From NCBI GenBank assembly GCA_963815045.1, contig CAWFET010000004.1:62001-126000 (forward strand): 64,000 nt of DNA. The letters are read 5' to 3'. Below, in pieces: positions 54,566-64,000 of this stretch. Position 1 is the stretch's first letter. The number at the start of each line of letters is the position of its first letter. A program made the translations under genes and the position numbers. Under the pieces are notes generated by a model. It made no database searches, had not been told where the DNA came from, and was given only the letters and a program-made list of their open reading frames with translations. The DNA is from DASUPK01 sp963815045 (GTDB taxonomy: Bacteria > Actinomycetota > Thermoleophilia > Solirubrobacterales > 70-9).

Positions 54566-54976
54566 CTAGTTCGGGAGCGGGCCGCTCAGGTTCACCCACG
54601 GGCTGAAGAGGTTCGAGCTCTCCGGCACGAAGCTCACCAGCAGCACAACGACCACGGCGACGCCGACGGCGACCAGCGCCAGGTTCCGCTGGACGGCGTC
54701 TCCCTTCTGATGCCCGAAGTACGCGAACAGGCCGGCGATCGGCCCGCCGATGATCGGGACGCTGAACGCGGCGAGGATCAGGATCGCACCGAGGATCGCC
54801 TCGGAGGCGGCGATCTGCGGGAGCCAGCTCGGAGCCCCGAGCGACGGCCTGGCCGCGCGGCGGCGCTCCAGCTCCTGGCGGGCGGCGGTCAGGTTCTCGC
54901 CGCAGATCGCGCAGCCGGCGGCGAACTGGCTGACGCTCGACCCGCAGTTGGGGCACTTGGTGACGGTCCTGGGCAC
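54566..54976 (-). CDS. Zinc-ribbon membrane protein
   Basis: The 136-residue protein has an N-terminal zinc ribbon (CPNCGSSVSQFAAGCAICG), a basic helix, then two to three membrane helices (ILGAILILAAFSVPIIGGPIAGLFAYFG and NLALVAVGVAVVVVLLVSFV). Ribbon-plus-helices proteins are widespread and mostly unstudied. It lies just after the prfB start-distal gene order on the same strand, four bases beyond the prfB stop. Confidence 0.75.
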   Translation of the reverse strand: MPRTVTKCPNCGSSVSQFAAGCAICGENLTAARQELERRRAARPSLGAPSWLPQIAASEAILGAILILAAFSVPIIGGPIAGLFAYFGHQKGDAVQRNLALVAVGVAVVVVLLVSFVPESSNLFSPWVNLSGPLPN

Positions 54977-54980
54977 GGCG

Positions 54981-56097
54981 CTAGTTGCCGGAGGAGGCCG
55001 CGAAGTTCAGGTACTCGCGGACGAAGGCGTCAATGTCGCCGTCCAGAACGCGGTTCGTGTCTCCGACCTCGAAGTTGGTGCGATGGTCCTTGACCCGCTG
55101 ATCGGGGTGCAGGAAGTAGCTGCGGATCTGGGAACCCCACTCGGCCGACTTCTGCTCGCCCCTCTCCTTGGCCAGCTCCTCCGCCTGCTCGAGCTCCTTG
55201 CGCTCGAGCAGGCGCGAGCGCAGGATCTGCATCGCGGTCGCCCGGTTCTGGATCTGGGAGCGCTCGTTCTGCGACTGGGCGACGATGCCGGTCGGCACAT
55301 GGGTGATGCGCACAGCGGAGTCGGTCTTGTTGACGTGCTGCCCGCCGGCCCCCGACGCCCGGTAGGTGTCGACGCGGATGTCCGAATCGTCGATCTCCAC
55401 GTCGACATCGCCCTCGACCAGGGGCGCGACCTCGACCTGGGCGAAGCTCGTGTGCCTGCGAGCCGAGGAGTCGAAGGGCGAGATTCGGATCAGCCGGTGG
55501 ACGCCTCGCTCGGCGGCGAAGAGGCCGTAGGCGTTCTCGCCGCGGACCACCGCCGTCGCCGACTTCAGCCCGGCCTCCTCACCCGGAGAGGCCTCCTTCA
55601 TCTCGACCTTGAAGCCGCGCCGCTCGGCCCAGCGCAGGTACATGCGAAGGAGCATCTCCGCCCAATCCTGTGAGTCCGTCCCGCCCGCCCCGGCGTTGAC
55701 GGTTACGACGGCGTCGCCGTCGTCGAAGCGGCCCGAGAAGAGGCGCTCTTCCTCCAGCGCCGCGAGACGCTGTTCGACGGATGAGAGCTGGGAGGCGAGC
55801 TCGTTCGCCATCTCCTCGTCGTCGGCGGCCAGCTCGGCGAGCTCGCCGAGATCGTCGACGTCGCCCGTCAGCTCTCGAAATCCGGTCAGCCTCTTCTGGG
55901 CCCGCGAGTGCTGTGCCGAGATCTCGGCCGCCTTGGCCTGGTCGTCCCAGAACCCCTCGCGCTGCATCTCCCCCTCGAGCCGATCGATCTCGGCGCTCAG
56001 CCCCTCCGGGTCAAAGGTAATCCGAGAGCAGCTTGAGCTGCCCCCGGATCTCGGCGAGGCGCGCGGAGAATCCCTCCTTTGGATGCTTGTCGGCCAT
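54981..56097 (-). CDS. prfB: Peptide chain release factor 2 with programmed +1 frameshift
   Basis: RF2 recognises UAA and UGA. The first frame starts ATG 56097 and encodes 28 residues ending SDYL, then an in-frame TGA (56013-56011) in the context TAC CTT TGA C. A +1 shift at CTT continues as DPEGLSAEIDRLEGEMQREGFWDD. The second frame gives 343 residues with GGQHVNKTDSAVRI (the peptidyl-tRNA hydrolysis GGQ loop) and the stop-codon reading region. Total is 371 residues, normal for RF2. Reading only the second frame from 55967 would lose the N-terminus. Confidence 0.95.
56011..56016 (-). promoter_or_regulatory. RF2 autoregulatory frameshift site CTT TGA
   Basis: CTTTGAC is the classic slip site: when RF2 is scarce, the ribosome slips from CTT to TTT and bypasses the TGA. 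The Shine-Dalgarno-like AGGGGG that sits three bases upstream in E. coli is absent here; the nearest G-run (CGGGGG) is about 19 bases upstream. Confidence 0.9.
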
Positions 56098-56178
56098 CAG
56101 ATGGTTGAGAGAAGTCTGCGGGTTTCCCCGTACAGGGTATTCCGGACCGTCCTCTACGGTGTTGCGCGGAGAGGCCAA

Positions 56179-57435
56179 ATGGAGAACGGAAGCTCCACGA
56201 CGACACTTCGACCCCTGCGCTGGCTCCTCCGGAAGCTCGGGCATGGGCTGCCGCCGCTCCCCACGATCGGCGGCCGGGCGCTGGCTACGCGCGTAGCCGG
56301 GCTGCTGCTGGTCGGCGGAGCGATGCTGATCGTGGTGACGGTTGCGCTGCCGCCCGCCGCGGAGGGCTCGGACCTGCTGATCCTCGGCTACGGAGCGGTG
56401 GCGGCCGTCTGCGGAGGGCTGCTGCTGAGCCGCCGACGGGTGAACGAGCCGGCGCTCGGCGTCGCCGCAGCCATCGGCACGGCGCTGATCATGCTGGCGA
56501 CGCTGGAGGGCGGTCACGGGACGGGCACCGAGGACAACGAGGTCCTCTTCCTCTGGGTCTCGCTGTTCGCCTTCTGGTTCTTCGACCTGCGCCACGCCTT
56601 CCTGCAGCTCGGCCTGATCGGCGTGGCCGACGCCGTGCTGCTGATCGACCAGCACCCGTCGTTCGCCGACGGCGTCACCCGCTGGCTGGTGACGATCGCG
56701 ACCCTCCTGGTCACCGGGCTGCTGATGGCCTGGATCCGGCGCTCGCTCGAGCGGGAGCGCGATGAGACCGCGCACCTCGCTGTCGTCGCGGAGCGGATGA
56801 GGATCGCCCGCGACCTGCACGACGCCGCGGGTCACGGCGTGACCGCCATCTCGCTGCAGGCCGCCACGGGCGTCCGGGCGATCGACGACGGCGCCGACAT
56901 CGAGGAGGCTCGCCACATCCTCGAGGAGATCAAGCGCACCTCGCGGATCGCGCTGGAGGACATGCGCAAGCTGCTCGGCCTGCTGCGTCCGATGGACGCC
57001 GCGGACGCCGAGCGCGACCGGGTCAGCCTCTCCCACCTCGAAGCGATGATCGGCGAGTGCCGCGCAGCGGGGCTCAACGTGAGCGTGGAGCGAGAGGGGC
57101 CGGCGCAGGTGCTGCCGCCGATCCTCGACCAGACCGCCTACCGGATCGTTCAGGAGGCGCTGACAAACGTGCTGAAGCACGCCGGCCCCGGGGCATCGGC
57201 GATCGTCCGGCTGAGCTTCGACCCCACCAGCGTCGAGCTCGAGGTGACCGACGACGGTCCTGGCGCGGTCGGCGCAGTGGCCCTCGGAACGCGTCGCGGG
57301 CTGATCGGGATGCGCGAGCGAGTGGAGCTGTTCGGGGGTCGCTTCTCAGCGGGGCCGATGGACGGCGGGGGTTTCCGCGTCCTCGCCCGGCTGCCGATCG
57401 GCAACCCGCTCGAGAACGTCGCCCGGCAGGGCTAG
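56179..57435 (+). CDS. Orphan NarL-type sensor histidine kinase
   Basis: The 418-residue kinase has about six membrane helices up to residue 190, a HisKA_3 dimerisation domain with ERMRIARDLHDAAGHGVTAISLQ (His in DLHD), and an ATPase domain with IVQEALTNVLKHA and VTDDGPG, GLIGMRERV. Such kinases pair with LuxR-type regulators, yet none lies next to it; both neighbours are on the opposite strand. ATG 56179 follows GAGAGG. Its stop shares CTAG with the convergent methyltransferase. Confidence 0.9.
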   Translation: MENGSSTTTLRPLRWLLRKLGHGLPPLPTIGGRALATRVAGLLLVGGAMLIVVTVALPPAAEGSDLLILGYGAVAAVCGGLLLSRRRVNEPALGVAAAIGTALIMLATLEGGHGTGTEDNEVLFLWVSLFAFWFFDLRHAFLQLGLIGVADAVLLIDQHPSFADGVTRWLVTIATLLVTGLLMAWIRRSLERERDETAHLAVVAERMRIARDLHDAAGHGVTAISLQAATGVRAIDDGADIEEARHILEEIKRTSRIALEDMRKLLGLLRPMDAADAERDRVSLSHLEAMIGECRAAGLNVSVEREGPAQVLPPILDQTAYRIVQEALTNVLKHAGPGASAIVRLSFDPTSVELEVTDDGPGAVGAVALGTRRGLIGMRERVELFGGRFSAGPMDGGGFRVLARLPIGNPLENVARQG

Positions 57436-58343
57436 CCGGGGACGGTGGCGCTGACGATCCAGGTCGACGTCGGGCCGTAGACGCCATCAGGGCCCTCGAA
57501 GTCCGCGATGACCTCGCGGATCTCGGTGGTCAGCTTCGGCCTCAGGGTCTCCACCTCGTCGGCTGGGCAGATGCGCAGCAGTTCCGCCGCCGGCCCCAGC
57601 GCCATCGCGAACTCGACGGCCTCGTCGAGATCCTCGCCAACCTTCATCGACAGGTCGAGGCGGGTGAAGGTCGGGCTCTCGAAGCCGGCGGCGAGCAGCT
57701 GGTGCGAGACCGTATCCGGGTTGGCCATCGCGAACGGGCCGGGCCCGCAGCGAACGTCCTCCGGCTCCTCGGGCTCGTCGAGGTAGCGCTCGACGACCTG
57801 CTCCGGCATGTAGACCCACGCGTTGTCGAGCTTGCGCCTCCAGACGACCGCGACGAGACGGCCGCCCGGCCTCATGGCCGAGGCCATGTTGCGGAAAGCC
57901 TGCACCGGGTTGGCGAAGAACATGAGTCCCATCCGGGAGAAGACGTAGTCGAACGGCCCGGGGAGCTCCATCAGCTGGACGTCGCCGGCGACGAAGCTGA
58001 CGTTCGATGCGCCGGCCTCGCGTGCCTCCGCGGCCGCCGCCTCCACGAACGGCTCCGAGACGTCCGCACCGAGCACCTCACCCGTCGGGCCGACGAGCTC
58101 GGCAAGCTGCTGGGACGCGTCGCCGAACCCACAGCCGACGTCGAGAACCCGGTCGCCGGGGCTGGGCGGGTACGTGCGCATGGCGACCTTCCCATGCTGC
58201 TCCAGACCGGTGACGATCAGGTCGCGGAACTGCACGAAGCGGTCGAACAGCACGCCGCTCCAGGCCTCCGTGGCCTCGTCGTTGTCGGCCGGTGCATTGG
58301 CGGCAACAACCTCGTGCTCACTGCCCAGGGTGGCCTTCTCCAC
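57432..58343 (-). CDS. SAM-dependent methyltransferase
   Basis: The 303-residue class I methyltransferase has motif I VLDVGCGFGDASQQLAELVG, acidic residue in VLGADVSEPFVEAA, motif with AGDVQLMELPGPFDYVFSRMGLMFF and MRPGGRLVAVVWR. It is of the ubiquinone/sterol-like type (Methyltransf_11). The GTG start lies 43 bases from the divergent peptidase start. Substrate unknown. Confidence 0.88.
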   Translation of the reverse strand: MEKATLGSEHEVVAANAPADNDEATEAWSGVLFDRFVQFRDLIVTGLEQHGKVAMRTYPPSPGDRVLDVGCGFGDASQQLAELVGPTGEVLGADVSEPFVEAAAAEAREAGASNVSFVAGDVQLMELPGPFDYVFSRMGLMFFANPVQAFRNMASAMRPGGRLVAVVWRRKLDNAWVYMPEQVVERYLDEPEEPEDVRCGPGPFAMANPDTVSHQLLAAGFESPTFTRLDLSMKVGEDLDEAVEFAMALGPAAELLRICPADEVETLRPKLTTEIREVIADFEGPDGVYGPTSTWIVSATVPG

Positions 58344-58386
58344 GGGCCCATGGTACGCCGACGCCTCCGCGTGTTACACAGGGAAC

Positions 58387-59214
58387 GTGATCCGAACGTC
58401 CATTCTCGCCATTGTCCTCGCGCTGACGGGCGCCGCGCACTCGCCCACGCCATACCGGGCGGCAACTCATCTCTCAGGCATGGTCGGAGCCCGTGCGGCG
58501 GCAAGTCGCGGTGAGACCCGCGCCCAGAGCTACGTCGCGTCGCAGTTCCGGGGGGCGGGGCTGGCCGTCTCGACCGACAGGTTCAACGTGCCCGGGAAGG
58601 GGACCTCCCGGAACGTCATCGGCGAGCTCGATGGCCCCACGAGCTGCCTCCAGGTCCTCGTGGCCCACGTCGACAGCGGCCCGGACGGTCCGGGCGCCAA
58701 CGACAACGCCTCGGGCGTCGGGGTGCTGGTGGCTCTGGCCTGGAAGCTCCGGTCACTGAACCCGCCGTGCGACGTCTGGCTGGCGAGCACCGGGGCCGAG
58801 GAGCGTGGCTTCACCCACGCGGCCAACCACCTGGGCGCGGCCGCCCTGGTGGACCGGGTGAAGCGTCTCGGCCGATCCCACGATCTCCGCTTCGCCTACG
58901 ACAACGACGAGGTGGGCCGGCTCGGCCGGTTCTGGCTGCGCTCGCCCGCTGCCTCGCCTCGCCCGGGGGTGGAGGGGGCGATCCTGGCGGCCGCGCGCCG
59001 TGCCGGCGTCACCGTCCGCTGGGTCCGCGACGAGGGCACGGGCAATTCGGATGAGCGCGAGTTCAACCTCGCCGGCCTCGGCGCCGCGGTGCTCGAGGGC
59101 TGGCGCGCCCAGGAGCCCTGCCGGGAGCTCCCCTGCGACCGGCCGGGAAGGCTGCAGAAGCGCTCACTCAATCGGGCACTGCGCCTCGCCGAGGAGGTCG
59201 TGCGCGCCGGCTAG
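58387..59214 (+). CDS. Secreted M28-family peptidase with altered zinc site
   Basis: The 275-residue protein has a short signal peptide and the M28 features HVDSGPDGPGANDNASG (His and Asp ligands) and TGAEERG (catalytic Glu and ligand Glu). The last ligand is usually His in a SDHxxF motif, but the matching segment here is SDEREFNLAGLG, so Glu replaces His. Activity may be changed or lost. Family members remove N-terminal residues from peptides outside the cell. Confidence 0.83.
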   Translation: MIRTSILAIVLALTGAAHSPTPYRAATHLSGMVGARAAASRGETRAQSYVASQFRGAGLAVSTDRFNVPGKGTSRNVIGELDGPTSCLQVLVAHVDSGPDGPGANDNASGVGVLVALAWKLRSLNPPCDVWLASTGAEERGFTHAANHLGAAALVDRVKRLGRSHDLRFAYDNDEVGRLGRFWLRSPAASPRPGVEGAILAAARRAGVTVRWVRDEGTGNSDEREFNLAGLGAAVLEGWRAQEPCRELPCDRPGRLQKRSLNRALRLAEEVVRAG

Positions 59215-59218
59215 GCGC

Positions 59219-59665
59219 TCAGTGCCGTTTCTTCTTCTTGCACTTCTTGGCCGCAACCGCGCGGTGCTTCGTCTTCTTCTTCTTCTTGCACCTCTTCTTG
59301 TGCGCCGGCGGAGTCGTGGAGATGGGTGCCGTCGGCACCGCGGTGAAGGTCGCGGCGACGGCGGTGTCCCCGTTCACCGTCGTCATGCAGGATGGGGAGC
59401 TCCCGGCGGAGGCGCAGGCGCCCGTCCAGCCACCGAAGGTCGAGTACGCATTCGGGGCGGCCGTCAGGGAGAGCGGGCCCGCCGGGTAGCTGGACTCGGA
59501 GCAGTCGCCGGGGCAGTCGATGGTCCCCCCTCCACCCACGACGGTTCCTGCGCCGCTTCCGTCGAGCGTCACCGTGACGGAATAGCTGGTCGCGTACGAC
59601 TGGGCGGCGAAGACGAGAGCGCCCACCAGGGCGATGGCGCTCAGAGAGGCGAGTCGGTGGACCAG
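59219..59665 (-). CDS. Secreted InlB B-repeat-like domain protein with Lys-rich, Cys-paired tail
   Basis: The 148-residue product has a beta-repeat domain (YSVTVTLDGSGAGTVVGGGG, CPGDCSESSYPAGPLSLTA and FGGWTGAC), typical of divergent InlB B-repeats, then a tail with CKKKKKTKHRAVAAKKC and KKKKRH. A complete signal peptide (VHRLASLSAIALVGALVFAA) is only obtained if translation begins at CTG 59665; the first standard codon, GTG 59626, lies in the middle of the hydrophobic core. The gene starts four bases after the secA stop, so it is probably co-transcribed with secA. Confidence 0.72.
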   Translation of the reverse strand: MVHRLASLSAIALVGALVFAAQSYATSYSVTVTLDGSGAGTVVGGGGTIDCPGDCSESSYPAGPLSLTAAPNAYSTFGGWTGACASAGSSPSCMTTVNGDTAVAATFTAVPTAPISTTPPAHKKRCKKKKKTKHRAVAAKKCKKKKRH

Positions 59666-59669
59666 GTTC

Positions 59670-62507
<2,838 letters not shown>

Positions 62508-62544
62508 TGATCAGAGGTTAGCTAGCGCTGGGACGCGGCTCGGG

Positions 62545-62892
62545 TCAAGCCGTTTCGCCGCGCAAGCGCTGGACCAGCTTGCGGGTCCGCTGCCGCTTGC
62601 GCCGCTTGTCGCGGTGCTTCTTCACCTGGCGGCGGATGTCCTCGGCCATCTCGTGGATCGAATGCAGCATGTCGGGCGACGCCTCCTTCGCCCGAAGCGT
62701 CACGCCCTTCAGCTGGAGGGTCGCCTCGGCCACCATCCGATCCGAGATCCGCGGATTCTTCTCCTCGCCGAGCTCCACCTCGAGCGTGGCCAGCTCGGAC
62801 ACCTGCTTGCCCACCCTGGCGAACCGCTGGATCACTGCCTCGCGAAGCTCGTCCGTCACTTCCATGTTCCTGCCCCGGACCTCGATCCTCAC
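62545..62892 (-). CDS. hpf: Short-form ribosome hibernation factor (HPF/RaiA family)
   Basis: The 115-residue protein shows the family fold: RIEVRGRNMEVTDELREAVIQRFARVGKQV, VELGEEKNPRISDRMVAEATLQLKG and HSIHEMAEDIRRQVKKHRDKRRKRQR. It binds the decoding region of idle 30S subunits. The C-terminal dimerisation domain of long HPF, usual in actinobacteria, is absent and replaced by a basic helix. GTG 62892 follows AAGGAG by six bases. It lies upstream of secA, the usual neighbour. Confidence 0.9.
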   Translation of the reverse strand: MRIEVRGRNMEVTDELREAVIQRFARVGKQVSELATLEVELGEEKNPRISDRMVAEATLQLKGVTLRAKEASPDMLHSIHEMAEDIRRQVKKHRDKRRKRQRTRKLVQRLRGETA

Positions 62893-62957
62893 GGCGGTCT
62901 CCTTCCGTCGGTTGGGGGACCCGCATGCTACGCCCGCGCTCTTTCCCGGGCAAGACT

Positions 62958-63959
62958 TCAGTGGCGCCTGTGAGGCACGCGCTTGAACACCTTCCTGACC
63001 CGCGGCTCTGCCGGGACCGTCGGGACCGTCGAAGAATTGCCGCTGATGAGGCTCCCGGAGGCCTGCAGGAAGAGGGTTGTCTGCGCCTCGTTCAACCCGG
63101 GTGCATAGGGGTGTGAGCAGACATCGGACGGGAAGCGGGAGACCCGCGCCGCCCCACTCTTGCCCTTGCCCGGACGGGCGACTGCGTCGACGAAGGCCGC
63201 AAAGGTGACCGAGTCGACCGCGGTGCCGATATGGGACGTGGTGCGGCCCGGGCAGACACCCTGGATGAGGATGTTGCTCGCCCCGTCGAGGGCGGAGGTG
63301 GGGTGCTTTCCGCCCTGCGGCTGGACGGTCTCGTCGGTCAGCGAGCGAACCGTCGTGTAGGAGACGTTCCCAGGGGTCTCGTCCGGCTGTGAGTTGATCG
63401 CACGCAGCAGGTGGGAGCCCTTGCCCTGCTGCCAGTCGGCGGGCGGGCAGGGCGAGCTGGCTGAGCATCCTCCGAGGCCGACGGTCGTGCCGTGCTGGGT
63501 CCCGGCGGCCGCAACGACATCGCTCACCTTTCTGCGCAGGTCTGGCCAGTAGGTGAGCGCAAAGCGAGGCAGGAGGCCTCCCTGGCTGATGCCGATCGCG
63601 GCGACCTTGCGATGCGCCATCGCGAACTCCGCGCGGAGCCCGTAGACGAGGTACTGCACTGAGACCTGGATGTCCGCGGTCGTGAAGTCGGGGAAGTTGA
63701 CGTAACAGACGGGATGGCCGTAGGCCTTGAACGCATCCTGGCCGATCAGATAGCCCTCGTCTCCGCTGGCGCCGGTCCCCGTGACGAACATGACCGGCGT
63801 CGTCGTCGCGTTCGTCGGGTCGATCGGGCACTTGAAGGCTGCCTCCAGGTCGCTCTGGGGGACCGACAGCCGAGGTCCGCTGGCCGTCGCCGAAGAGGCG
63901 CCGATGGCGAACAAGCCGAGCATCGCAAGGGTGGCCGCGAGGCCGAACCTTCGTCCCAC
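62958..63959 (-). CDS. Secreted lipase, third paralogue
   Basis: The 333-residue exported protein starts at GTG 63959 with a signal peptide ending SSATA. It shares with the tandem lipases LSVPQSDLEAAFKC, VTGTGASGDEG, the nucleophile elbow GISQGGLLPRFALTYWPDLR and HGTTVG, but the elbow has Ile in place of His. The His of the triad is likely in TTSHIGTA. It ends with a shorter basic tail (VRKVFKRVPHRRH) lacking the Cys pair. It should be an extracellular esterase/lipase. Confidence 0.83.
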   Translation of the reverse strand: MGRRFGLAATLAMLGLFAIGASSATASGPRLSVPQSDLEAAFKCPIDPTNATTTPVMFVTGTGASGDEGYLIGQDAFKAYGHPVCYVNFPDFTTADIQVSVQYLVYGLRAEFAMAHRKVAAIGISQGGLLPRFALTYWPDLRRKVSDVVAAAGTQHGTTVGLGGCSASSPCPPADWQQGKGSHLLRAINSQPDETPGNVSYTTVRSLTDETVQPQGGKHPTSALDGASNILIQGVCPGRTTSHIGTAVDSVTFAAFVDAVARPGKGKSGAARVSRFPSDVCSHPYAPGLNEAQTTLFLQASGSLISGNSSTVPTVPAEPRVRKVFKRVPHRRH

Positions 63960-64000
63960 ATGCCAAGCCTAGTCCGTCAGACCGTGCGGGCGAGCGTGAG

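Overview
The window is a stretch of high-GC chromosome with tightly packed genes, frequent GTG starts, many 4-nt gene overlaps and a complete absence of transposases, integrases, phage genes, CRISPR arrays, tRNAs and rRNAs. The mix of genes points to an actinobacterium of the Thermoleophilia (Solirubrobacterales-like) type. The indicators are many secreted proteins with Lys/Arg-rich C-terminal tails, LolA-like and kelch exported proteins, a two-subunit transketolase, and the ftsEX-ctpA-rnr-smpB-ssrA neighbourhood. The lineage is an inference from gene content, not from a marker phylogeny.

Layout. 1-10.9 kb: small accessory enzymes (two RibD/DHFR-like proteins, SRPBCC proteins, an ArsR regulator, a patatin lipase, a berberine-bridge-type flavoprotein, a quinone-reductase-like dehydrogenase, a metallo-beta-lactamase-fold hydrolase) and two secreted beta-structure proteins. 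10.9-19 kb: exported proteins (PASTA-tailed, S53 sedolisin, DUF11/RTX), a DHA2 drug exporter divergent from an ECF41 sigma factor, and small membrane proteins. 19.1-24.4 kb: an envelope-sensing module (LolA-like protein, ABC exporter, response regulator, kinase) with coupled genes. 24.5-37.4 kb: tmRNA, a dehydrogenase, two tandem lipases, a 1002-residue membrane/coiled-coil/HhH protein, then smpB, rnr, ctpA, ftsX and ftsE in one minus-strand run. 37.4-39.8 kb: a structured, apparently mostly non-coding stretch, a STAS protein and two DUF2294 proteins. 39.8-46.7 kb: split transketolase, then a condensed methylamine-dehydrogenase (mau)-like cluster and a trypsin. 46.8-54.6 kb: nadA and nadC flanking unrelated genes, an Fpg-like glycosylase, a GGDEF-EAL protein, and an ECF sigma/Ogt pair. 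54.6-64 kb: prfB with a programmed frameshift, an orphan kinase, methyltransferase, M28 peptidase, secA, hpf and a third lipase.

How the genes work together. The minus-strand backbone carries translation quality control and secretion (prfB, secA, hpf, smpB, rnr, ssrA) and cell division/envelope functions (ftsEX, ctpA). Around it lies a large secreted repertoire (three lipases, trypsin, S53, kelch, RTX, InlB-like), several members of which end in basic tails. The most unusual points are: a mau-like cluster in which the functions of mauF, mauB, mauE, mauD and mauA are packed into three genes and the TTQ tryptophan pair is broken; two interlocked ECF41-type promoters between the sigma gene and the exporter; a shared Cys-bracketed basic C-terminal tail on unrelated exported proteins; and several genes whose conserved N-termini begin upstream of any ATG, GTG or TTG, most simply explained by CTG starts.
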